From NCBI GenBank assembly GCA_964645155.1, contig CAZYBG010000124.1:1-7960 (forward strand): a DNA stretch of 7,960 nucleotides. The letters run 5' to 3'. Numbering within the stretch: position 1 is the stretch's first letter; each line of letters starts with the position of its first letter. Both the position numbers and the translations under genes were made by a program. This document shows, piece by piece, positions 1 to 4,430 of this stretch. The notes below the pieces were generated by a model. That model searched no databases and was not told where the DNA came from. It worked only from the letters and a program-made list of their open reading frames with translations. Origin of the DNA: CAZYBG01 sp964645155 (lineage in GTDB: Bacteria > Pseudomonadota > Alphaproteobacteria > Rhodobacterales > Rhodobacteraceae).

Positions 1-72
1 CCCCCGTCTGCGCCCCCGTCTGCGCCCCCGTCTGCGCCCCCGCCTGCGCCCCCGTTGCCGCCCCCGCCTGCG
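1..72. repeat. 12-bp tandem repeat inside putA, six units
   Basis: Six contiguous 12-bp units, plus-strand consensus cccccgtctgcg. Units 1-3 (1-36) are identical. Units 4 and 6 carry one C for T change, and unit 5 (49-60) reads cccccgttgccg. Read on the minus strand each unit is four codons, giving Gly-Gly-Ala-Asp or Gly-Gly-Ala-Gly, so copy-number changes keep the putA frame. It lies just after FEARPLTAGG, near the start of the P5CDH half. The array starts at base 1 and may continue outside the window. Confidence 0.93.
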
Positions 73-1718
73 GTGAGCGGGCGCGCCTCGAAGCGGCTGG
101 TCCGGAACGGCGCGCGCGCCTCCTCGATCGCGGCGAGGGTCGGGGCGTGGCTCAGGTCCCAGCCGCGGGAATTGGCGCGGCCGGGAAACAGCGCGTGGCC
201 GGTGCGGAGCCGCGACGGGCCGGCGCGGCCGAGCGCGTCGAACGGGCAGGCCGCGACCTCCTCGGGCGGCACGGCCGCGTTCACGATCTGGTTGACGAAG
301 GAGGAGTTGGCGCCGTTCTCCAGCAGCCGGCGGACGAGGTAGGCCAGCAGGTCGCGATGCGCGCCGACCGGGGCGTAGATGCGGCAGCCGGTGCCCTCGG
401 ACTGGCGGACGATTTCGTGCAGCCGCTCGCCCATGCCGTGCAGGCGCTGGAACTCGAAGGCGGATTTCGCGACGCCCATGCCGCCGGCCATGTCGAGGAT
501 CGCCGCGACGGTGTGGGCGTTGTGGGTGGCGAACTGCGGGTAGATCCGCCCGGCGAGGCCGAGGAGCTTGCGCGCATTGGCGATGTAGCTCACATCGGTC
601 GCGGCCTTGCGGGTGAAGACCGGGAAGGCGTCCATCCCCTTGACCTGGGCGAGCTTGACCTCGCTGTCCCAGTAGGCGCCCTTGACGAGGCGGACCATCA
701 GCCGGCGGTCGAGCCGCCCGGCGGTGGCGGCGAGCCAGTCGATCACCGGCCCGGTGCGGGGGCCGTAGGCCTGCACGACGACGCCGAAGCCGCCCCAGTC
801 CTGCAGCGCCGGATCGGCGAGCGCCGCCTCGATCACGTCGAGCGAGAGCGAGAGGCGCTCGGCCTCCTCGGCGTCGACGTTGAGGCCGATGCCGGCCCGG
901 GCGGCGGCGGCGGCGAGGCTCTGCAGGCGGGGGACCAGTTCGGCCATCACGCGGTCGCGCTGCGCGACCTCGTAGCGCGGGTGCAGCGCCGAGAGCTTGA
1001 CCGAGATGCCGGGGTTCAGGCGGATGTCGCCGTGGTGCGCCGCGCCCCGGATCGCGGCGATGGCGGCGGTGTAGGCGGCAAGGTAGCGGCCGGCATCGGC
1101 CTCGGTGCGGGCCGCCTCGCCCAGCATGTCGTAGCTGTAGGTGTAGCCCCTGGCCTCCATCTCGGCGCCGCGCCGCATCGCCGCGCCGATCGTCTCGCCC
1201 AGCACGAACTGCCGGCCCATCTCCTTCAGCGCCCGGCCGACGGCGGCGCGGATCACCGGCTCGCCCAGCCGCTTCACCGCGGCGCGGAGGTGGCCGGCGA
1301 TGCCGGGCTCGCCCTCGTCGAGGACGCGGCCGGTCAGCATCAGCGCCCAGGTCGAGGCGTTGACCAGCGGCGAGGCGGACCGGCCGAGATGGCGGCCCCA
1401 GTCGGAGGGCGCGATCTTGTCCTCGATCAGCGCGTCCATCGTCTCGGCGTCGGGCACCCGGAGGAGCGCCTCGGCGAGGCACATCAGCGCGACGCCCTCG
1501 TCGGTAGAGAGCCCGTATTCGGCGAGGAACACCTCCATCAGCCCGGGCCGGGCCGAGGCGCGGATCGCGCGGACCAGATCGGCGCCGCGCGCCGCGATGC
1601 GCTCGCGGTCGGCATGCGACAGGGCGGCCTCGCCGATCAGGCGCGCGAGCGCTGCCGGCTCGGCGTCGTAGGTGCGGGCGTCGATCGCGGCGCGGAGCGC
1701 GGGCGGATGGTCGAGCAT
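1..1718 (-). CDS. putA: PutA, proline dehydrogenase / P5C dehydrogenase (5' part; 3' end beyond window)
   Basis: Oxidises proline to glutamate in two steps: FAD-dependent proline dehydrogenase (PRODH), then NAD-dependent P5C dehydrogenase. The 572 visible codons cover the N-terminal helical region, the whole PRODH barrel and the start of the P5CDH half. Family motifs in order: YDMLGEA (196-202), GISVKLSALHPRYE (237-250), NVDAEEAERLSLSLD (280-294), VVQAYGPR (314-321), LMVRLVKGAYWDSE (340-353), PQFATHNAHT (394-403), FEFQRLHGMGE (421-431), YAPVGAHRDLLAYLVRRLLEN (448-468) and NSSFVNQ (471-477), then the RANSRGWDL entry to the P5CDH part. The start is ATG at 1718-1716, with GGGGAAG (1732-1726) seven bases upstream. 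There is no ribbon-helix-helix domain before the PRODH region, unlike E. coli PutA. It therefore probably does not repress itself, which fits the adjacent divergent putR. The reading frame enters a 12-bp repeat at the window edge. Assignment is very secure; symbol from motifs and context. Confidence 0.96.
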   Translation of the reverse strand, partial: MLDHPPALRAAIDARTYDAEPAALARLIGEAALSHADRERIAARGADLVRAIRASARPGLMEVFLAEYGLSTDEGVALMCLAEALLRVPDAETMDALIEDKIAPSDWGRHLGRSASPLVNASTWALMLTGRVLDEGEPGIAGHLRAAVKRLGEPVIRAAVGRALKEMGRQFVLGETIGAAMRRGAEMEARGYTYSYDMLGEAARTEADAGRYLAAYTAAIAAIRGAAHHGDIRLNPGISVKLSALHPRYEVAQRDRVMAELVPRLQSLAAAAARAGIGLNVDAEEAERLSLSLDVIEAALADPALQDWGGFGVVVQAYGPRTGPVIDWLAATAGRLDRRLMVRLVKGAYWDSEVKLAQVKGMDAFPVFTRKAATDVSYIANARKLLGLAGRIYPQFATHNAHTVAAILDMAGGMGVAKSAFEFQRLHGMGERLHEIVRQSEGTGCRIYAPVGAHRDLLAYLVRRLLENGANSSFVNQIVNAAVPPEEVAACPFDALGRAGPSRLRTGHALFPGRANSRGWDLSHAPTLAAIEEARAPFRTSRFEARPLTAGGGGNGGAGGGADGGADGGADG

Positions 1719-1810
1719 GAGCGGGCTTCCCCTGGGACGATCCCATGATACCCTGATGCCGCGCGGCGCATGGCCCGCATTTCGCCCTGATGCGGGAGGA
1801 TCGCCCGAAA
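1719..1810. promoter_or_regulatory. putA-putR divergent control region with candidate PutR sites
   Basis: This 92-bp gap must hold both promoters. Visible symmetry: TGGGA-CGA-TCCCA at 1733-1745, just upstream of the putA ribosome site; the palindrome gccgcgcggc at 1758-1767; and CCCGCAT (1774-1780) facing ATGCGGG (1790-1796) across 9 bp. The right arm of the last one overlaps the putR ribosome site GGGAGGA (1794-1800). CCCTGATGC also occurs twice in direct orientation (1751-1759 and 1785-1793). Lrp-family dimers and octamers commonly bind several such half-sites. Which repeat is the operator is inference, and no clear -35/-10 pair stands out. Confidence 0.5.
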
Positions 1811-2290
1811 ATGCCCGGGCCGGCAGGCCAGATGGACGGCGCGCCGCTCGACCGGTTCGACCGGGCGATTCTGGCCGCGCTCGCCGCCGACGGGCGGATG
1901 AGCATCGCCGATCTGGCGCGGCGGATCGGCCTGTCGAAAAGCCCGACGCAGGCGCGGGTCAAGCGGCTGGAGGAGGCCGGCGTCATCACCGGCTACCGCG
2001 CGATGCTCGACCCCGTCCGCCTTGGCCTTGCGCATGTGGCCTTCGTCGAGGTGCGGCTGTCGGATACCCGCGAGGCGGCGCTGCAGGCCTTCAACGCCGC
2101 GGTGCGGACGGTGCCGGAGATCGAGGCCTGCCACATGATGGCGGCGGGGTTCGACTACCTGCTGAAGGTGCGCACCGGCGACATCTCGGACTACCGCCGG
2201 GTGCTGGGCGAGCGGATCGGCGCGCTGCCCTTCGTCGCCTCGACCTCGACCTACGTGGCGATGGAGGCGGTGAAGGACATCGGCTTCTAG
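1811..2290 (+). CDS. putR: Lrp/AsnC-family regulator of proline catabolism (PutR-like)
   Basis: A 159-aa transcription factor with the two Lrp/AsnC modules. The N-terminal winged helix-turn-helix (about 13-60) starts LDRFDRAILAALAADGRMS and has recognition-helix region LSKSPTQARVKRLEEAGVI. The C-terminal ligand-binding RAM domain (about 70-155) includes VAFVEVRL, VPEIEACHMMAAGFDYLLKV and DYRRVLGERI. The start chosen is ATG 1811, preceded by GGGAGGA at 1794-1800. An in-frame ATG at 1790 would add seven residues but has no ribosome site, and ATG 1832 is also possible. It is divergent from putA with a 92-bp gap, the arrangement known in alphaproteobacteria, where an Lrp-like PutR activates putA in response to proline (shown in Rhodobacter capsulatus). 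It probably also autoregulates. The family call is secure; the PutR role rests on neighbourhood and on the LSK-x-P-x-QARV helix resembling known PutR proteins. Confidence 0.93.
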   Translation: MPGPAGQMDGAPLDRFDRAILAALAADGRMSIADLARRIGLSKSPTQARVKRLEEAGVITGYRAMLDPVRLGLAHVAFVEVRLSDTREAALQAFNAAVRTVPEIEACHMMAAGFDYLLKVRTGDISDYRRVLGERIGALPFVASTSTYVAMEAVKDIGF

Positions 2291-2305
2291 CGCCGTGCCG
2301 CTTCA

Positions 2306-2351
2306 GTGGCGCTCCTGCGCCACCGCAATTTCAGTGGCGCAGGAGCGCCAC
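2306..2351. terminator. Probable bidirectional terminator: 18-bp perfect inverted repeat
   Basis: GTGGCGCTCCTGCGCCAC at 2306-2323 is perfectly inverted at 2334-2351 across a 10-base loop (cgcaatttca). Each arm is itself a small hairpin (GTGGCGC-TCCT-GCGCCAC and GTGGCGC-AGGA-GCGCCAC), so one long stem or two short ones can form. It sits 15 bp after the putR stop, and its right arm holds the last codons of the convergent META gene, whose TGA is in the loop. There is no strong T-tract on either strand, so rho-independent activity is likely but unproven. Confidence 0.65.
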
Positions 2352-3605
2352 GGGGTCGTCGCCGGCGTAGAGGACCAGCGCGCCGGTTGCGTCGATGTCG
2401 AACCGCGTGGTGCGCGACAGCACGCCGAGGAAATCGCGCTCGAGCGTCATCAGCGCCTCGGGGCAGGCCATCATGGTGCCGGCCATCTGGCCGAAGCTCA
2501 GCCCCTCGCCCGACAGGGTGTAGCCGCCGGTGTAGCGGTTGCAGCCGGAGCGGCCGGCGGCGCGGCCGTCGCGGAATTCGAGCGTCACCTCGGCGCCGTC
2601 GGGGATGCCGGTGCCGCCGACATCCTCGGCGCGCCAGACCACGCCCGCGATCAGCGCCGCCGGGTCGCCGCCGGTGCCGGCCAGGGTGACGCCCCCGGCC
2701 TCGACCGTGACGGTGGCGGGATGGGGCATGCCGGTCATGCTGTCGCGGGCGATGCGGTCGGCGACGGTCACCACCAGGTCGGCGCCCTCGGCGGTGTAGC
2801 GGCGCGCGCCGTCCATACTCTCGGGCACCGCCTCGGGCGCGGCGAGCCGGCCGGTCAGCGCCGCGCCCGAAAGCGGCGTGAAGGTCGCCGTGTCGCCATC
2901 GATCGCGAGCGTCCAGAACGGCTCGTTGCCGCGCGCCACGAACGGGGCGAGGCTGCCCGCGACGGCCGGGGTGCAGGCGGGCAGGGTCGCGCCGCGGAAG
3001 CCGACCGTCACCTCGTTGCCCTTCGACCAGACCCAGGTGCCGGGGTCGCCCGGCGCCTCGTAGCGCGCGCCGGACGCGGCCGCGACCGGGGCGAGGTCGG
3101 CGTAGGTGCCGGCGATGCGCAGCCGCGCGACCTCGCCGGCGAAGCTGACCCCGACCACGCTCTCGCCGCAGCGGAACAGGGTGGCGAAGCCCATCGCCGG
3201 ATGGCGGCGCAGCGCCACGGTGCCGAGCGCCACGTCCGCCTCTCCCGCGGGGATGTCGACCGGATCGCTCGCCCATGCCGGGGCACCGGCCGAGAACAGC
3301 GCGGCGCGCAGCGTCAGCGCGCCCTCCGGCGCTGCGACCGAGAACGGCAGCGGCACCTGGCGGTCGCCCGCGGCGTCGCGGAACTCGGCCACGAGGGCGC
3401 CTGCTGCGTCGCGCAGCTCGAGCGCGAGGTCGGTGCCGGGCGGCAGCGCGATCCGCTCGCGATAGGCGACCTCGCCCGCGATGGTCCGGGTCTCGGCCAT
3501 GGCAGCCCCTCCGGTGAGGACGACGAGCAGCGCCGCAAGTGCGGGCGCGCGGAGGCGGGCGGCGGGCGCCCGCGGTCCGGCCGGGGGTCGGTTCGGTTCG
3601 GTCAT
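2331..3605 (-). CDS. Exported YscW/YbaY - MliC-like - COG3650-like - META (HslJ) domain protein
   Basis: A 424-aa predicted periplasmic or envelope protein. The start is ATG at 3605-3603 with GGAGG (3616-3612) six bases upstream; a longer reading to 3698 lacks such support. The signal peptide has an Arg-rich n-region, hydrophobic ALAALLVVLTGGA (22-34) and probable cleavage after AMA (35-37). Modules: YscW/YbaY-like beta domain (about 40-125, GEVAYRERIALPPGTDLALEL); MliC lysozyme-inhibitor-like segment (about 143-212, FRCGES..., WVWSKGNEVTV, with C146 and C211 placed to pair); COG3650-like segment (about 221-315, FVARGNEPFWTLAI, DSMTGMPHPATV); and META/HslJ domain (about 323-424, SGCNRYTGGY at 353-362, TMMACPEAL, ERDFLGVL). 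In the third module the usual cysteines before DSM and in GCGG are Ala286 and Thr311. The final codons (VALLRH) lie in the convergent terminator. A stress or cell-envelope protection role is inferred from the family; no substrate is known. Confidence 0.88.
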   Translation of the reverse strand: MTEPNRPPAGPRAPAARLRAPALAALLVVLTGGAAMAETRTIAGEVAYRERIALPPGTDLALELRDAAGALVAEFRDAAGDRQVPLPFSVAAPEGALTLRAALFSAGAPAWASDPVDIPAGEADVALGTVALRRHPAMGFATLFRCGESVVGVSFAGEVARLRIAGTYADLAPVAAASGARYEAPGDPGTWVWSKGNEVTVGFRGATLPACTPAVAGSLAPFVARGNEPFWTLAIDGDTATFTPLSGAALTGRLAAPEAVPESMDGARRYTAEGADLVVTVADRIARDSMTGMPHPATVTVEAGGVTLAGTGGDPAALIAGVVWRAEDVGGTGIPDGAEVTLEFRDGRAAGRSGCNRYTGGYTLSGEGLSFGQMAGTMMACPEALMTLERDFLGVLSRTTRFDIDATGALVLYAGDDPVALLRH

Positions 3606-3711
3606 CGGCAACCTCCGTGCTGTCGCGGCCAGCCTAGCACGCGGCGGCGGAATTTCGAGGGCCGCCGGGCGCCCGGCCCGGTGGTCACGGCCGGGCACGG
3701 CCCCCGGGGGG

Positions 3712-3739
3712 TTTACCGCCGCGTGGCGTCGTCTATTGT
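3712..3739 (+). promoter_or_regulatory. Candidate promoter of the resident tRNA-Leu
   Basis: TTTACC (3712-3717) and TATTGT (3734-3739), 16 bp apart, each match four of six sigma-70 consensus bases. Transcription would start about 3746, only some five bases before the first of the three 12-bp copies of the tRNA 5' end. This placement suggests the first copy marks the original tRNA start. It is weak evidence by itself, in a region otherwise dominated by G/C palindromes such as ccgggcgcccgg (3665-3676). Confidence 0.35.
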
Positions 3740-3750
3740 CCGCCGCGCCG

Positions 3751-3786
3751 GCCCGCGTGGTGGCCCGCGTGGTGGCCCGCGTGGTG
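3751..3786 (+). repeat. Three tandem copies of the first 12 bases of the tRNA-Leu gene
   Basis: GCCCGCGTGGTG occurs at 3751-3762, 3763-3774 and 3775-3786 with no mismatch. The third copy runs on into the rest of the tRNA 5' half. The unit covers the 5' acceptor strand (GCCCGCG), TG and the start of the D arm, so the two upstream copies are extra tRNA 5' ends. Replication slippage is the simplest origin. Confidence 0.93.
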
Positions 3787-3813
3787 GAATGGCAGACACA
3801 GGGGACTTAAAAA
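3775..3813 (+). pseudogene. Resident tRNA-Leu(UAA), 5' half only, broken at the anticodon loop
   Basis: GCCCGCG acceptor strand, TG, D arm GTGG-AATGGCAGA-CAC, anticodon stem GGGGA (3801-3805) and loop CTTAAAA (3806-3812, anticodon TAA at 3808-3810) are intact. They match the alphaproteobacterial tRNA-Leu(UAA) type as I know it. After the loop the expected TCCCC stem, long variable arm, T arm and CGCGGGC acceptor strand are missing; the sequence continues accctttt and is lower in GC. No complementary acceptor strand follows within the window. This is a tRNA gene cut at the anticodon loop, most simply by insertion of foreign DNA. It cannot give a functional tRNA as it stands. Confidence 0.85.
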
Positions 3814-3837
3814 CCCTTTTCTGGGCCATGTGGCAAC

Positions 3838-3867
3838 TTGATGCCAAGGAAAGAATATTGTTATAAA
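3838..3867 (+). promoter_or_regulatory. Candidate promoter for the intron-bearing tRNA-Leu
   Basis: TTGATG (3838-3843) and TATAAA (3862-3867), spacer 18 bp, match sigma-70 boxes at four and five of six positions. The A/T-rich patch around 3850-3885 stands out in this DNA. Transcription would start near 3874 and reach the tRNA at 4006 after a leader of about 130 bases. The rest of 3814-4005 holds no gene I can recognise, only a short hairpin TGGCC-aag-GGCCA near 3915-3930. Confidence 0.35.
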
Positions 3868-4005
3868 ACAGTATGTTGTTAAGTCGACATTGGTAGGGTC
3901 GTCGTTAGCGCACGTTGGCCAAGGGCCACGTAGGAGCCAGGACGGCAAGATCGGATGAACTCCGCAATTGCGCGAGTGAGCGCTATGTGGCACGAACCCC
4001 GCAGT

Positions 4006-4308
4006 GCGGACGTGGCGAAATCGGTAGACGCAGCAGACTTTAATTGGAGTGCCCGTGGGGAAATCCGCGGAGTAGAACCGCTCAAAGTCGGGGAACGCTA
4101 ACGGGCTTTTGCCCCAGGCCAATCCCGAGCCAAGCCCCCGGTTGGGGGAAGGTGTAGAGACTGGACGGGTGGCACCTAACGCCTGAGATGGCCATGGTGA
4201 AGGGACAGTCCAGACCACGAACGCTGAAAGGCGGCGGCGAAAGCCGAAGTGGTATGAAAATCTGCTTCTTGAATGAGAGTGCGGGTTCAAGTCCCGCCGT
4301 CCGCACCA
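4006..4308 (+). tRNA. tRNA-Leu(UAA) with a group I intron in the anticodon
   Basis: Two exons, 4006-4040 (35 nt) and 4257-4308 (52 nt), join to an 87-nt class II tRNA with encoded CCA. The acceptor stem is GCGGACG with CGTCCGC, then A and CCA. The D arm is GCG-AAATCGGTAGA-CGC. The anticodon stem is GCAGA with TCTGC, and the joined loop is CTT+AAAA, so the anticodon is UAA. The variable arm is TCTT-GAAT-GAGA; the T arm is GCGGG-TTCAAGT-CCCGC. All stems pair fully apart from one G-U in the variable arm, so the tRNA looks functional. The intron lies between anticodon bases 34 and 35, the same site as the cyanobacterial and plastid trnL(UAA) intron. The sequence differs clearly from the broken tRNA-Leu 190 bp upstream, pointing to a separate, probably acquired, origin. 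It likely supplies the UUA-decoding function lost with the broken copy. Confidence 0.92.
4041..4256 (+). ncRNA. Group I intron (IC3-like), 216 nt, ORF-less
   Basis: A self-splicing-type ribozyme inside tRNA-Leu(UAA). P1: exon ACTT pairs with GAGT (4047-4050), giving the expected U-G at the 5' splice site; the intron ends in G4256. P2: CCGTGG (4053-4058) with CCGCGG (4065-4070). P3: CCGCTC (4078-4083) with GGGTGG (4167-4172). P4: TCGGG (4088-4092) with CCCGA (4124-4128). P5-region hairpin: GGGC-TTTT-GCCC (4103-4114). P6a: CCCCC-GGTT-GGGGG (4135-4148). P7: GACTG (4159-4163) with CAGTC (4206-4210). P9 region: CCAC with GTGG enclosing the GNRA hairpin CGGC-GAAA-GCCG. The Q (aatcccgagcc), R (tgtagagact) and S (aagggacagtcc) core elements are present and closely resemble the cyanobacterial tRNA-Leu intron. 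There is no room for a homing endonuclease. Splicing activity is inferred from the intact core. Confidence 0.9.
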
Positions 4309-4316
4309 AATGAGGC

Positions 4317-4334
4317 TCGTTCCTTCGGGGGCGA
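4317..4334 (+). terminator. UUCG-capped hairpin just after tRNA-Leu, possible terminator
   Basis: TCGTTCC (4317-4323) pairs with GGGGCGA (4328-4334) over a TTCG tetraloop: seven pairs, two of them G-U. It starts eight bases after the tRNA CCA. No T-run follows, so it may be a 3'-processing or stability hairpin and not an intrinsic terminator. Confidence 0.4.
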
Positions 4335-4362
4335 TGGAAATGACGATCAAGCAGATGGTTAG

Positions 4363-4430
4363 GCGGCGGTAGGACAATTGCGCTTCCCGAGAATTTTCGC
4401 AACTCTCTGCGAAAATTGTCCCACCGTCGG
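4363..4430. repeat. Nested inverted repeat of unknown function
   Basis: Inner perfect hairpin AATTTTCGC (4392-4400), loop aactctct, GCGAAAATT (4409-4417). Outer arms GGTAGGACAATT (4368-4379) and AATTGTCCCACC (4414-4425) differ by one base, with weaker matching outward to about 4363 and 4430. The two pairings compete for AATT 4414-4417, so two folds are possible. It could be a recombinase crossover site, a relic of mobile-element ends, or a transcribed hairpin; I cannot decide. Confidence 0.7.

Noticed and set aside
1..72. Tandem repeat considered as a CRISPR array
   Set aside because: The units are contiguous 12-mers without spacers and are coding in frame within putA.
147..1748. Long plus-strand open frame across the putA region
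   Set aside because: It is the shadow of putA in very GC-rich DNA: Gly/Ala/Arg/Asp-rich composition, no domain and no ribosome site, while the minus strand carries all PutA motifs.
2295..3866. Long plus-strand open frame opposite the META gene, and a minus-strand frame 2287-3276
   Set aside because: Both are low-complexity Arg/Gly/Ala translations of the antisense or another frame. The minus-strand frame 2331-3605 has a signal peptide, four domain matches and a ribosome site.
3813..4005. Sequence after the broken tRNA considered as a second group I intron or degenerate 3' tRNA half
   Set aside because: No Q, R or S core elements are present, and no variable arm, canonical T loop or matching acceptor strand. 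A small TGGCA...TGCCA hairpin at about 3831-3846 has the wrong loop.
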